From positions 186,001-250,000 of the forward strand of contig NZ_JACSKC010000002.1 in assembly GCF_018617395.1 (NCBI RefSeq): a stretch of 64,000 nt of DNA, read 5' to 3'. Positions 45,139 to 54,142 of the stretch are shown here, in pieces. The DNA is from Exiguobacterium sp. s48. Lineage in GTDB: Bacteria; Bacillota; Bacilli; Exiguobacteriales; Exiguobacteriaceae. Under the pieces are notes generated by a model, which had not been told where the DNA came from, ran no database searches, and saw only the letters and a list, made by a program, of their open reading frames with translations. The position numbers were made by a program, and so were the translations under genes. Every line of letters begins with the position of its first letter. The first letter of the stretch is position 1.

Positions 45139-45144
45139 AGTAGA

Positions 45145-46773
45145 TTATGCACCGATGACGTCTTGAATGTCTGATTTCAATACGTCGGCTTTCGGGCCAT
45201 AGATGGCTTGGACTCCACGGTCTTTCACAATGAGACCCATGGCGCCATTTTTCTTCCATTCTTGTTCGTCAGAGACGAGTGTAACGTCTTTGACGGTCAC
45301 ACGAAGACGAGTCATACATGCATCGACATCTTCAATATTTTCTTCCCCACCGAGAAGTGTGATAATCCCCATGACTTGTTCATTACCTGTCACAGATGAT
45401 TTTTCTGTCGTTTCTTCCATGTAGTTTCCGTTACGTCCTGGTGTCGGCAAGTTCATCTTCTTGATGAAGAAGTTGAATACTCCGAAGTTGAGGAAGAAGA
45501 ACGCGACAGAGACGAGCACGAAGTTGATCAAGTCTTGAAGAAGTCCCGCTTTGATGATCATCGGGATGCGCGTCAAGAGTTCGATTGCACCGAAAGCATG
45601 AATACGCAAATCGATGATATCTGCCAATGCGAAGGCAGCACCAGCCATGAGTGCGTAGACGACGTAAAGGACTGGCGCAACGAACATGAACATGAACTCG
45701 ATCGGTTCTGTGACACCCGTCAAGAAGACGGCGAGTGCGGCTGACAAGAACATCGGTTTGTATTGTTCTTTCTTCTCAGCATCGACGTTACGGTACATTG
45801 CGTACGCAGCACCGATTAATGCAGCGAATGACAAGATGACTTGACCGACTTTGAAGCGAGCTGGTACGACATCAGCAAGTAGAGCGTTGTATGCAGCTGT
45901 GTCACCAGCAGCACGCAAGTTGACGAGGTCTGTTACCCATGCCAACCAGAGCGGGTCTTGACCGGCAACGACCGAACCAGCTGTCGCACCTGTTAAAATC
46001 GTATACGTTCCGCCAAGTTCTGTGTAGTTCATTGGTACTGTGAGCATGTGGTGTAAACCGAACGGCAAGAGAAGACGTTCGAGTGCACCGTAAACAAATG
46101 GAGCAAGGACTGGAGCCGTGTTACGTGATGTGGCAATCCACTCACCAAAACTGTTGAGTGCCCCTTGGATTGTTGGCCATACAATTGATAGAACGATGGC
46201 AGCAACGACCGAACCAAGGATGACGACGAATGGTACGAAGCGCTTCCCGTTAAAGAACGAGAGGGCGTTCGGCAATTTATTGAAGTTGTAGAAACGGTTG
46301 TATAGCGCACCACCGAGGAAACCGGCGATGATTCCGACGAACACACCTATGTTGAGGGCAGGTGAACCAAGTACAGATGTGAAGTAGTCTGAGACGACAA
46401 GATTTGCACCAAAGAGTGACTCGATTGTCGCTTCTGGATCCTGAAGCATAGCGCCGTTGACACCGAAGATGGCACCTGTGACACGGTTGATCAAGATGAA
46501 AGCGAGGAGTGCGGCGAACGCACCACCTGCACGATCTTTAGCCCACGAACCACCAATCGCGACTGCGAAGAGGATATGTAAGTTGACGATGATCCCCCAA
46601 CCTAAATCTTCAATGATACGAGCTGTTGTTAATAGAATACCGACGTCTCCGGCTGACATTCCAATCAATTTTCCGATGGAAATCATCAAACCGGCGGCTG
46701 GCATAACGGCGATGACGACCATCAAGGCCTTACCGAGTTTTTGCCAAAAATCGAATGAGATCATTTTTTTCAT
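45145..46773 (-). CDS. PTS glucose/maltose-type transporter subunit IIBC
   Basis: A 542-residue PTS permease. The IIC part (about 1-430, ten helices; FWQKLGKALMVVIAVMPAAGL, GLHHMLTVPMN, TGVTEPIEFMFMF) is followed by a IIB domain (about 460-542) with the phosphorylated cysteine in DACMTRLRV. No IIA domain is fused, so phosphate must come from a separate IIA-Glc-type protein. The N terminus resembles streptococcal MalT/PtsG-type permeases, suggesting glucose, maltose or a related glucoside. Three regularly spaced operators cover its promoter. RBS GGAAGGA. Confidence 0.9.
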   Translation of the reverse strand: MKKMISFDFWQKLGKALMVVIAVMPAAGLMISIGKLIGMSAGDVGILLTTARIIEDLGWGIIVNLHILFAVAIGGSWAKDRAGGAFAALLAFILINRVTGAIFGVNGAMLQDPEATIESLFGANLVVSDYFTSVLGSPALNIGVFVGIIAGFLGGALYNRFYNFNKLPNALSFFNGKRFVPFVVILGSVVAAIVLSIVWPTIQGALNSFGEWIATSRNTAPVLAPFVYGALERLLLPFGLHHMLTVPMNYTELGGTYTILTGATAGSVVAGQDPLWLAWVTDLVNLRAAGDTAAYNALLADVVPARFKVGQVILSFAALIGAAYAMYRNVDAEKKEQYKPMFLSAALAVFLTGVTEPIEFMFMFVAPVLYVVYALMAGAAFALADIIDLRIHAFGAIELLTRIPMIIKAGLLQDLINFVLVSVAFFFLNFGVFNFFIKKMNLPTPGRNGNYMEETTEKSSVTGNEQVMGIITLLGGEENIEDVDACMTRLRVTVKDVTLVSDEQEWKKNGAMGLIVKDRGVQAIYGPKADVLKSDIQDVIGA

Positions 46774-46827
46774 GCTATACGCTTCCTTCCTGTGAGGGAG
46801 TTTTATCTATTTTTTGTTTGCCAATAG

Positions 46828-46885
46828 TGCAATCGCTTGCATAAATGATTGTAATCGATTGCATAAATTCATGCAACCGTTTTCG
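46828..46885 (-). promoter_or_regulatory. Three operator-like boxes at 22-bp period over the PTS promoter
   Basis: TGCAATCGCTTGCA (46828), TGTAATCGATTGCA (46850) and TGCAACCGTTTTCG (46872) start exactly 22 bp apart; the bases between the first two copies (CATAAAT) also repeat. Each resembles a LacI/CcpA-class site; the middle one matches cre with one mismatch. On the minus strand they overlap a candidate promoter TTGCAT (46871-46876), 17 bp, TACAAT (46848-46853). Confidence 0.7.
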
Positions 46886-46938
46886 CTATTTTCATTTGTT
46901 TTCATTTTTGAAGCGGGAATGGTAAATGTGAGGCGAAC

Positions 46939-46967
46939 TTGTCAGTCGAATCGAATCTAGCTACAAT
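46939..46967 (+). promoter_or_regulatory. Promoter of trmH
   Basis: TTGTCA (46939-46944), 17-bp spacer, TACAAT (46962-46967), 26 bp before the start codon. Confidence 0.65.
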
Positions 46968-46993
46968 ATGATAGGTTGAAGGGAGCGAGAAAG

Positions 46994-47758
46994 ATGGGTT
47001 GGAGACAGACGACATCTGCTTTGACGAAAGACGAGCAGATTGAATTAAAAGAAGAGTTATTGCAGAAGGGTGTATTGCACGAGGACGATCTTCCTCTGTA
47101 TGAAATGCTCATGCCAGATCGCATCAAACGGATGTTTGAAGTATTGAATACACGAACGAACCATATCACGATTTTGACGGAGGGTGTCGACGATCCGCAC
47201 AATCAATCTGCCGTATTGCGTTCGGCCGATGCGTTCGGGGTGCAGACGTTACACGTCGTCGAAGGGCGTGCGAAGTTCAAACCGAACTCGATTATCGCCA
47301 AAAGTGCCGACCGCTGGGTGGACGTCGTCGAGCATGGTTCGATTGAAGAAGCGATTGATTCCTTAAAAGAAAGTGGTTACCAAGTATATGCGACGGCATT
47401 GAGTGAGGAAGCGATTCCGCTCGAAGAAGTGGATGTGTCGAAGCCGACTGTTCTTCTATTCGGGAATGAACATAGTGGTGTCTCGGAAACAGCACTCCAT
47501 AAGGCGGACGGGAACTTTGTTATTCCGATGCAAGGGTATGTGCAGAGTTTGAACATCTCGGTGGCAGCGGCGATTTCTTTGTACGATGTCACGACACGGT
47601 CGCGACATATCGTGACGGATGGCTATGAACTGCCTGTCGAGGATCAGGCACGCATCTTTAAAGATTGGATGGTCAAGAGTTTACCGAAACGTACGCTTGG
47701 ACTATATAAACAAAAAGGTGTCACGGCTTTTGAACGGGAGACAGGAAATTCAGAATGA
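46994..47758 (+). CDS. trmH: tRNA (guanosine-2'-O-)-methyltransferase TrmH-type (SpoU family)
   Basis: A 254-residue SPOUT methyltransferase. The three SpoU motifs are present: NQSAVLRSADAFGVQ (motif 1), LLFGNEHSGVS (motif 2) and IPMQGYVQSLNISVAAAISLY (motif 3). Length and N-terminal extension fit TrmH, which methylates the 2'-OH of G18 in tRNA using SAM. The start was placed at ATG 46994 with GGGAG upstream. A GNAT gene follows in the same direction. Confidence 0.9.
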   Translation: MGWRQTTSALTKDEQIELKEELLQKGVLHEDDLPLYEMLMPDRIKRMFEVLNTRTNHITILTEGVDDPHNQSAVLRSADAFGVQTLHVVEGRAKFKPNSIIAKSADRWVDVVEHGSIEEAIDSLKESGYQVYATALSEEAIPLEEVDVSKPTVLLFGNEHSGVSETALHKADGNFVIPMQGYVQSLNISVAAAISLYDVTTRSRHIVTDGYELPVEDQARIFKDWMVKSLPKRTLGLYKQKGVTAFERETGNSE

Positions 47759-47816
47759 ACGGCGAAATGAACAGACGTACGGAATCTTTGTCCAGAAACT
47801 GAAAGGGGATGGCACG

Positions 47817-48275
47817 ATGAGTACGACGAGTTCATTTATCGTAAAAGATGTGACGAATAACTTTAAGGATTTTGAAGAGGACTTTTTCCGACTGTATCGC
47901 ACGTTATATGGCGACCTCGATCAGTTGCGCTTTAAAGAGCGTCTGTATCGACACGCCAATCCACTAGTGCTCTTAGCATTCTCTGAAGAGCAACTGGTCG
48001 GCTTTAAAATCGGTTATGAGGCGGAGCCGTATCGGTTTTATAGCTGGGCGGGCGGCGTCCATCCGGACTTCCAAAAGCATGGTATCGGTCGCAAGCTGAT
48101 GGACACGCAACTCGAATGGGTCGAAGCGCAAGGGTTCCATTCGATTCGGACGAAAGCACGTAATACGAACAAAGGGGTCATCATTTTGAATCTCCTTTGC
48201 GGATATGACATCATGGGCGCTTACACAGAAGATGGCGAGCCGCGCATCATGATGGAAAAACAATTGAACAGATGA
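47817..48275 (+). CDS. GNAT family N-acetyltransferase
   Basis: A 152-residue GNAT. The acetyl-CoA loop is KHGIGRKLM, preceded by SWAGGVHPDFQ and followed by IRTKARNTNKGVIILNLLCGYDIMG, typical of the family. It starts at the ATG after AAAGGGGA, 59 bp downstream of trmH, and may be co-transcribed with it. The substrate is unknown. Confidence 0.88.
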   Translation: MSTTSSFIVKDVTNNFKDFEEDFFRLYRTLYGDLDQLRFKERLYRHANPLVLLAFSEEQLVGFKIGYEAEPYRFYSWAGGVHPDFQKHGIGRKLMDTQLEWVEAQGFHSIRTKARNTNKGVIILNLLCGYDIMGAYTEDGEPRIMMEKQLNR

Positions 48276-48282
48276 ATGGTTG

Positions 48283-48309
48283 CCGCGGTCGTGTGATCGC
48301 GGTTTTTTT
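48283..48309 (+). terminator. Terminator after the GNAT gene
   Basis: An 8-bp stem CCGCGGTC/GATCGCGG with one wobble pair, 4-base loop and seven T. Confidence 0.88.
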
Positions 48310-48363
48310 GATGAAACCGATTCGCATGAATGAACGTACATAAAGAAAAAGGGGGAATTTGAA

Positions 48364-48852
48364 ATGACAGTGTTTGGATTTGGCGGAGATCCGTTCGATA
48401 ATTCGATGGGGGATTCATTTTTTAGTGGATTGTTTAGTATGTTTCCAATCATTTTCATGGTTGTGTTTGGTCTGATTATTTTTATGTTCGTAAAAATGAT
48501 TTTTCATCATTCCAAAACATCGAGCACGTTGAAAGACTTACAACAATTCGCCTCGCAGCTCGCCGATGACCCGAACGATGACACGGCTGAGCGATTGGCA
48601 GACTACTTACGGGGCGTCGATTCCTTCTCGATTGAACGGACACGGATGGAACCGTTCCGTGTCGCACTCGGATGCTATCAATTGGTGATGGAGTCGAGAT
48701 CCGTTCGCGAGGAGACGAAAGAGCGGCTCGATCGACAATACAAGCGTCTCGGGATTTTAGACGGAGAAAAATTTGCGGATGAGGCACCTCCACGTAGACG
48801 TTCCTCATCGAGTCACCATGATATCCATCATAATCACCATGACCATATGTAA
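48364..48852 (+). CDS. Single-span membrane protein with His-rich tail
   Basis: A 162-residue protein I do not recognise by name. A Gly/Phe-rich N terminus precedes one strong membrane helix (about 24-46). A hydrophilic helical region follows, then a Ser/Arg stretch and the tail HHDIHHNHHDHM, with eight histidines in the last 13 residues. The tail could bind Ni, Zn or Cu, but no metal gene is adjacent. RBS GGGGG; ends in a terminator. Confidence 0.75.
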   Translation: MTVFGFGGDPFDNSMGDSFFSGLFSMFPIIFMVVFGLIIFMFVKMIFHHSKTSSTLKDLQQFASQLADDPNDDTAERLADYLRGVDSFSIERTRMEPFRVALGCYQLVMESRSVREETKERLDRQYKRLGILDGEKFADEAPPRRRSSSSHHDIHHNHHDHM

Positions 48853-48878
48853 AAAGCGAAGGAATCCCTTCGCTTTTT
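48851..48878. terminator. Bidirectional terminator
   Basis: A 12-bp stem AAAAAGCGAAGG/CCTTCGCTTTTT with a 4-base loop between convergent genes. Confidence 0.92.
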
Positions 48879-49374
48879 ACATATAACGTGAAGCGTCAAA
48901 TTCAATATCGGTCTGATAGCGGACGGCCTGGATGGCACTTTCGATTCGAAGAGCCCGTTTTTTTATGTCACGTGCTTTTAAGCGATATAGTTCTGGGTCA
49001 TATAAGGCGTGTTTGATCACGGCGACCCCGTGCACGTATTCTTTCTTCGGACGAAGCGATAATTTTTCATAAAGTCGTGCTTGGACACGTAACTGAATGG
49101 CGAGTTCGATCGCTTCGACGAGCGGGAGCGGACCGTCGTGTGTTTCAACAACGGCTCGGACATTCGCCTCTTGAATCAGACGGTCGAGTTGACGCAAGTC
49201 TAAACGGATGTGCTCGAGTTCCATCTCGATGTCTTGAAGGGAGCGGGACTGAATGGTCGGAATAGATTCATTCGCTTGAAGCGAGATGAATGCCACATGC
49301 TCAATCTCTTCGGTCAATGTATCGATTTGCTCATGGAGCAACTGTTTCAATGTTAGGGCATCTGCAAGGTTCAT
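48877..49374 (-). CDS. DIP1984-like (septicolysin-type) helical protein
   Basis: A 165-residue, nearly all-helical cytoplasmic protein. Its first 110 residues follow the DIP1984/DUF6847 pattern (MNLADALTLKQLLHEQI, LDRLIQEANVRAVVE, LVEAIELAIQLRVQARLYEKL). The name septicolysin is historical and no toxin activity should be assumed; there is no signal peptide. RBS GGAGG. It is monocistronic. Confidence 0.72.
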   Translation of the reverse strand: MNLADALTLKQLLHEQIDTLTEEIEHVAFISLQANESIPTIQSRSLQDIEMELEHIRLDLRQLDRLIQEANVRAVVETHDGPLPLVEAIELAIQLRVQARLYEKLSLRPKKEYVHGVAVIKHALYDPELYRLKARDIKKRALRIESAIQAVRYQTDIEFDASRYM

Positions 49375-49485
49375 ATCGATTTCCTCCTTCTGCTTTCTCT
49401 AACCGTACCACATCGGGAATAACGAAAAAAGATGGGTGACATCTCATATTGCGGGAATAAAATAAATTAGAAAGGAGGAAGGACG

Positions 49486-50142
49486 ATGAAGAAATGGAAA
49501 GCGCAGTGGGTGATTGCACTCGTCCTACTCCTGTTCGGGACGGCGACATTTCTCTATCAGTGGCTTGATGTAAGTCCGGGCGATATTCGCGACTATATCA
49601 TTCAATTCGGTTGGCTAGCACCTTTGATTTATATCCTCTTATTTACCGTTCGTCCGCTCATCCTGTTTCCGACGTCCGTCTTATCGGTCGCTGGTGGGTT
49701 GGCGTTTGGGATCTTACCGGGGGTCATCTATACCGTGATCGGAGCGACATTGAGTGCCCTCGTCGCATATTACGTGGCCATCTATTTCGGTGACCGTTTC
49801 TTGCATCACTTCGAATCAACGAATTATGAAACCATCCAGCACAAAATCGAAGAGGACGGGTTTTTCTATGTTCTCATTTTACGTTTGATTCCGCTCGTCA
49901 ACTTCGATTTGGTCAGTTATGCTTCCGGGTTGGCCAAAGTAAACGTACTCGCGTATCTGTTGGCAACCGTCGTCGGTATGATTCCCGGGGCGTTTGCGAA
50001 TAATTTTCTCGGGAGCAGTATTGCGAGCGGGGATTGGACCCTGATTGCCTTGGCATTCGGAATCATGCTCGTGTTGACGCTCATTGCGACCGTGTTCCGT
50101 GAACCGATCAAACGACAGATTCATCGCTATCAAAAAAAGTAG
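49486..50142 (+). CDS. TVP38/TMEM64 (DedA-like) membrane protein
   Basis: A 218-residue protein with about six helices and the VTT/SNARE-associated domain: PTSVLSVAGGLAFG, the re-entrant region with LRLIPLVNFDLVSYASGLAKV, and IPGAFANNFLGSSI. DedA-superfamily members are thought to flip lipids or move undecaprenyl phosphate or phospholipid; the exact cargo is unknown. RBS AAAGGAGG. The stop codon lies within the terminator stem. Confidence 0.88.
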   Translation: MKKWKAQWVIALVLLLFGTATFLYQWLDVSPGDIRDYIIQFGWLAPLIYILLFTVRPLILFPTSVLSVAGGLAFGILPGVIYTVIGATLSALVAYYVAIYFGDRFLHHFESTNYETIQHKIEEDGFFYVLILRLIPLVNFDLVSYASGLAKVNVLAYLLATVVGMIPGAFANNFLGSSIASGDWTLIALAFGIMLVLTLIATVFREPIKRQIHRYQKK

Positions 50143-50170
50143 GCGACTCCTGATGGAGCGCCTACTTTTT
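50134..50170. terminator. Bidirectional terminator
   Basis: A 12-bp stem AAAAAGTAGGCG/CGCCTACTTTTT plus an inner CTCC/GGAG stem, loop TGAT. It serves the DedA-like gene and the convergent queF. Confidence 0.93.
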
Positions 50171-50172
50171 GA

Positions 50173-50661
50173 TTAACGGTTGTCGACCGTCTCTGGATAG
50201 AGGTCGTGGTTGAACAGACGATGTTCTGCCATTTTTTCATATTTCGTGCCCGGCTTTCCGTAGTTGTAATACGGATCGATTGAGATGCCGCCACGTGGTG
50301 TGAATTTGCCCCACACTTCGAGATAGCGTGGCTCCATCAATTTGACAAGGTCCTTCCCGATGACGTTGATGCAATTCTCATGGAAGTCACCGTGGTTACG
50401 GAAACTGAACAAGTACAACTTCAACGATTTCGACTCGACGAGTTTCTCATCCGGGATATATGAGATGTAAATCGTCGCGAAGTCAGGTTGGTTCGTGATT
50501 GGGCACAACGATGTAAATTCGGGTGCGTTGAATTTGACGAAGTAGTCGTTCTCCGGATGACGGTTCGGGAACGCCTCGAGTACATCAGGTGTGTACTCAA
50601 AAATATAAGGGACGCTCTTCTGTCCGAGGAGCGAGAGGTCTTGTAAGTCTTCTGGTCTCAT
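50173..50661 (-). CDS. queF: NADPH-dependent preQ0 reductase
   Basis: A 162-residue unimodular QueF that reduces 7-cyano-7-deazaguanine (preQ0) to preQ1 for queuosine tRNA modification. The thioimide-forming Cys is in [13 protein letters not shown], and the QueF motif [16 protein letters not shown] is intact. The start was set at ATG 50661, seven bases after AAGGAG. It is the last gene of the queC-queD-queE-queF operon, 11 bp after queE. Confidence 0.96.
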   Translation of the reverse strand: MRPEDLQDLSLLGQKSVPYIFEYTPDVLEAFPNRHPENDYFVKFNAPEFTSLCPITNQPDFATIYISYIPDEKLVESKSLKLYLFSFRNHGDFHENCINVIGKDLVKLMEPRYLEVWGKFTPRGGISIDPYYNYGKPGTKYEKMAEHRLFNHDLYPETVDNR

Positions 50662-50672
50662 GTTCATTCTCC

Positions 50673-51368
50673 TTACACGCCACGTTCGTTGGCGTACAAT
50701 AATGTGTGTAGTTGCGGTAGGACGCGAACGCTTTGCCATGACGGGTCGCGTGCGACGTCTTCCCATAGTTGTTTCAAGCGACGGAGCTGGGCATCGGTGA
50801 TGTCTCCGTCAGCACCTGGCTCGGGGTTACCAGCCGACAAATACATGACGTCCGGTGAGTAGCGCTGTTGTACTTCTTTCGCGTAAGCGAGGTCCACTTC
50901 ATCAAAGACAGCGACCTTGAATGTCGTCTGCTCCGGGCGTAAGCGTTCGACGATGTCGTCAAGTTGCTGCCAGTTCGTCTTCATACCAGACGACGGGGGC
51001 TTCGGACTGAGGGTCACGTCATCGATCTGTGTGAGCCAGTCTTGATAGCGGCTACCTTGCGTCTCGACGGCGAGTGTGACGCCACGCTCTTTCAACTTCA
51101 CGACAAGGTCTTCCATGGCCGCGATGAGGAGCGGGTTGCCACCAGAGATGGTGACGTAATCGTACATACCGAGTGCGTCAAGGCGAGCGATGATTTCGTC
51201 GGCTGTCAGCATGTCCGGCTTTTCTGAGCCGTCCCACGTGAAGGCAGAATCGCACCACGAACAGCGATAATCGCAACCGGCGGTCCGGACGAACATCGTC
51301 TTCTGTCCAATGGCACGTCCTTCTCCTTGGAAGGTCGGTCCGAACACTTCAAGAACAGGAATTTTCAC
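50673..51368 (-). CDS. queE: 7-carboxy-7-deazaguanine synthase (radical SAM)
   Basis: A 231-residue radical SAM enzyme. The cluster motif CDYRCSWCD is CX3CX2C, with GPTFQGEG before it and [10 protein letters not shown] after. It converts 6-carboxy-tetrahydropterin to CDG. It starts with GTG overlapping the queD stop by four bases (GTGA), so it is translationally coupled. Third gene of the que operon. Confidence 0.95.
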   Translation of the reverse strand: MKIPVLEVFGPTFQGEGRAIGQKTMFVRTAGCDYRCSWCDSAFTWDGSEKPDMLTADEIIARLDALGMYDYVTISGGNPLLIAAMEDLVVKLKERGVTLAVETQGSRYQDWLTQIDDVTLSPKPPSSGMKTNWQQLDDIVERLRPEQTTFKVAVFDEVDLAYAKEVQQRYSPDVMYLSAGNPEPGADGDITDAQLRRLKQLWEDVARDPSWQSVRVLPQLHTLLYANERGV

Positions 51369-51823
51369 GATTCCACCAACCATTCACGGCGGAACTCAGC
51401 ATACGACGTCGGCGTTTCATACAAACGGACGAATTCGACGCGCACGTCGCGTTCATTTGGCAGGTGTGTCGCCAACTGTTCAAAAATCCAATAACACATG
51501 TTTTCTGCAGTTGTATTCATATAAGGGAGTGACTCGTTCAAATAGCGATGGTCGAGATACGGCTCAAGCTCTTCTTTGAAGATCTTTTTCAAATCACCAA
51601 AGTCGAGCGTCATTCCACGATTGTCGAGAAAGCCGCTGACACCCATTTGGAGCTTATACGTATGACCATGAAGGGCACGACATTTGCCGTCATAATCAAA
51701 GAGATGGTGCGCCGCGTCGAACGTCACTTCTTTGACGATTTGAACGCGATGCGGGCAGTAGATGAGCGACCCTTCTTGTTTCGATTCGACACTGGTCGGG
51801 GCGAGGAATGGAGCATGTTTCAT
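51365..51823 (-). CDS. queD: 6-carboxy-5,6,7,8-tetrahydropterin synthase
   Basis: A 152-residue PTPS-family enzyme converting dihydroneopterin triphosphate to 6-carboxy-tetrahydropterin. Zn ligands are the His in FDAAHHLF and the two in LHGHTYKL; the catalytic Cys is in GKCRALHGH. It overlaps queC upstream by ATGA and queE downstream by GTGA, so the que genes form a tightly coupled set. Confidence 0.95.
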   Translation of the reverse strand: MKHAPFLAPTSVESKQEGSLIYCPHRVQIVKEVTFDAAHHLFDYDGKCRALHGHTYKLQMGVSGFLDNRGMTLDFGDLKKIFKEELEPYLDHRYLNESLPYMNTTAENMCYWIFEQLATHLPNERDVRVEFVRLYETPTSYAEFRREWLVES

Positions 51824-52464
51824 ACGCGCACCTCCTCATAGGCTGTGAGTCCGTTTTGGCGAAGCTTGCACGCCGGACATTCGCCACAACCTGAACCGAT
51901 GACACCGTTGTAGCAAGTGAGCGTGCGTTCTTTGACGTAGTCAAAGGCACCGAGCTCGTCGGCGAGTGCCCACGTCTCTTTTTTATCGAGCCACATGAGC
52001 GGTGTGTCGATGACGAATGGATAATCCATCGCTAAATTGAGTGTCACGTTGAGTGATTTGATGAATTGGTCTCGGCAATCCGGGTAACCTGAAAAGTCCG
52101 TTTCACACACACCGGTCACGATGTGATGCATACCGAGTTGTTTGGCCATGACGGCCGCAAATGATAAGAATAGATGGTTGCGCCCATCGACGAACGTGTT
52201 TGGAACATCCGCATTGTCAATGTCGAGATCGTGTCTCGTGAGCGCGTTTGATGTGAGTTGTCCAAGTAAAGACAAGTCGAGGATGTGGTGTGGGACATCG
52301 AGTTCTGCCGCAATTTCTTTTGCGACCTCGATTTCCGCATCATGGCGTTGACCATACGCGAATGTCACCGCCTCCACATGAGAGAATTGTTGTTTTGCCC
52401 AAAACAGGCAAGTGGTTGAATCTTGGCCACCACTAAAGACGACCAAAGCTTTTTCGTGTTGCAT
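51820..52464 (-). CDS. queC: 7-cyano-7-deazaguanine synthase
   Basis: A 214-residue ATP-dependent enzyme making preQ0 from CDG. The PP-loop is [10 protein letters not shown] near the N terminus; the Zn-binding cysteines are in [13 protein letters not shown] near the C terminus. The start was set at ATG 52464 with AAGGAAG eight bases upstream. It is first gene of the que operon and directly follows a preQ1 riboswitch. Confidence 0.95.
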   Translation of the reverse strand: MQHEKALVVFSGGQDSTTCLFWAKQQFSHVEAVTFAYGQRHDAEIEVAKEIAAELDVPHHILDLSLLGQLTSNALTRHDLDIDNADVPNTFVDGRNHLFLSFAAVMAKQLGMHHIVTGVCETDFSGYPDCRDQFIKSLNVTLNLAMDYPFVIDTPLMWLDKKETWALADELGAFDYVKERTLTCYNGVIGSGCGECPACKLRQNGLTAYEEVRV

Positions 52465-52472
52465 GAAGCACA

Positions 52473-52518
52473 CTTCCTTTTCGCTAGTTTTGATGTCGGA
52501 GGAGGTTACGAACTCCGG
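52473..52518 (-). ncRNA. preQ1-I riboswitch upstream of queCDEF
   Basis: Read on the minus strand: stem CGGAG (52513-52517) and CTCCG (52497-52501) enclose a loop with TTCGTAACCTC, followed by ACATCAAAACTAGCG and the ribosome site AAGGAAG (52473-52479). The GTAACC loop and A-rich ATCAAAAC tail match the class I pseudoknot (compare the Thermoanaerobacter form with GTAACC and ACAAAAC). Its place just before queC is as in Bacillus. Bound preQ1 probably hides the ribosome site. Confidence 0.88.
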
Positions 52519-52557
52519 AGGTCACCCTCAAGCATATAATTTATCATAAAAAGACGT

Positions 52558-52586
52558 TTGACAGGGAGAAAGGAAGCGAGTATAGT
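52558..52586 (+). promoter_or_regulatory. Promoter of the nhaC-type gene
   Basis: TTGACA (52558-52563), 17-bp spacer, TATAGT (52581-52586). This is near consensus. The leader of about 90 nt contains a small hairpin CGCTTTT/AAAAGCG. Confidence 0.75.
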
Positions 52587-52681
52587 AAAAAACATCACTG
52601 ACACGCTTTTGTGCATAAAAGCGTTTAAGCGGTTAGGCGAAATAATAAATAATCATGATATAACGAAAGGAGGGGACGTCG

Positions 52682-54058
52682 ATGCAGATGAAAGGAAAAG
52701 AAGCTGTATTCGTCGTGTTGATGAGCGGGATCACCTTGCTCGCACTGATGTTTTTGGCCAAAGCGACGCCACATATGGCGATTTTTGGCACAATGGTAAT
52801 GGTAGGTGGATACGCGTATTATCGTTCACGCGACTTCAAACAGATTGAAACGGCGATGATCAACGGGATTCGTGAAGCAATCATGCCGGTATTGATTTTG
52901 TTGTTGATCGGGATGCTCATCGGAGTATGGCAAATGTCCGGGACGGTCGCGACGATCCTCTCCATCGGTCTAAATACAATCTCTGCGGAATGGTTCTTAC
53001 CGAGTGTCTTATTAATCACGATGATCGTCTCGACCTTCACAGGAAGTGCGTTTACAACCGTCGGAACGGTCGGTGTCGCCTTATTTGGAATCGGGACGGC
53101 ACTAGGCATCTCGCCGGCGCTCGCCGCAGGTGCGATCGTATCGGGTGCCCTCTTCGGAGACAAGATGAGCCCGTTGTCGGATACGACGAACTTTGCGCCG
53201 GCAGTGGCGGGTGTCAAACTGTTCGACCACATTCGCTTCATGATGGGGACGACGATTCCGGCGTTCATCATCACGTTGATTTTATTCATGTTCCTCGGAC
53301 GTAGCGGTCAAACTGCCGACACGACTCAAATCGCAGAGGCGCAAGCCGCGCTCAGCGGACGGTTCGACCTCTCATGGCTCACGTTGATTGCCCCTGTGCT
53401 CGTCGCAGTGCTTGCGTTCCGTCGGATGCCGGTCTTACCGACGATGCTCGTTGGGATGTTCGCGGGTGTATTGACGGCTGGATTCGTTCAAGGCAACTGG
53501 AGCATCTCGAACTGGCTCGGTGTCATGCAGTCGGGCTTCAAGTCAGGTGTCGAGAATGAGACGATTGCGACGGTACTCGATCGTGGTGGTCTTGAATCGA
53601 TGCTTTGGTCGGTCAGTCTCGTCTTGATCGCCCTCGCGTTCGGTGGCTTGTTACGTGAACTCGGTGTCTTCCAAGCCATCGTTGAATCGTTGCTCGAGCG
53701 TTTGAAGTCACCAGGAAGTTCTGTTTTATCAGTTGTTCTCAGCTCAATCGGTGTCAACTTGCTCGCAGGAGAACAGTACTTGTCGATTCTCTTGCCAGGT
53801 CAGGCATTTAAACAAGGGTTTATCGATCGAGGGATCGACCCACGCTACTTGTCACGTGCGCTTGAGGATGGTGGGACCGTGATCAACCCACTCATTCCTT
53901 GGGGTGTCTCGGGAGCGTTCTTCGCAGCGACACTCGGCGTACCTGTATTGGAGTACGCACCGTTCGCCTTCTTCCTTTGGCTCAGCCCAATCTTCTCCAT
54001 CATTTTGGGATACGTCCGATTGGGGAAGCAACGTGAATCGCTCAAAATCGCATCATAA
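52682..54058 (+). CDS. nhaC: Na+/H+ antiporter, NhaC family
   Basis: A 458-residue polytopic antiporter with 11-12 helices. The NhaC hallmarks include STFTGSAFTTVGTVGVALFGIG, SGALFGDKMSPLSDTTNFAPA and DGGTVINPLIPWGVSGAF. It exchanges internal Na+ (or a related amine or carboxylate in some homologues) for protons. A near-consensus promoter, RBS AAAGGAGGGG and a terminator make it monocistronic. It is divergent from the que operon. Confidence 0.93.
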   Translation: MQMKGKEAVFVVLMSGITLLALMFLAKATPHMAIFGTMVMVGGYAYYRSRDFKQIETAMINGIREAIMPVLILLLIGMLIGVWQMSGTVATILSIGLNTISAEWFLPSVLLITMIVSTFTGSAFTTVGTVGVALFGIGTALGISPALAAGAIVSGALFGDKMSPLSDTTNFAPAVAGVKLFDHIRFMMGTTIPAFIITLILFMFLGRSGQTADTTQIAEAQAALSGRFDLSWLTLIAPVLVAVLAFRRMPVLPTMLVGMFAGVLTAGFVQGNWSISNWLGVMQSGFKSGVENETIATVLDRGGLESMLWSVSLVLIALAFGGLLRELGVFQAIVESLLERLKSPGSSVLSVVLSSIGVNLLAGEQYLSILLPGQAFKQGFIDRGIDPRYLSRALEDGGTVINPLIPWGVSGAFFAATLGVPVLEYAPFAFFLWLSPIFSIILGYVRLGKQRESLKIAS

Positions 54059-54063
54059 TATCA

Positions 54064-54093
54064 AGGTGTCCTGCAACGTAGGGCATCTTTTTT
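54064..54093 (+). terminator. Terminator after nhaC
   Basis: A 9-bp stem AGGTGTCCT/AGGGCATCT with two wobble pairs and a T-run. Confidence 0.75.
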
Positions 54094-54142
54094 GTGTGTA
54101 GCATATGAGTTTTGAGAAAATGTAACAAACGGAGGTGTATCC

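Noticed and set aside
52587-52681. A sodium-responsive riboswitch in the nhaC leader
   Set aside because: Only a small 7-bp hairpin is present; I see no known sodium-motif core.
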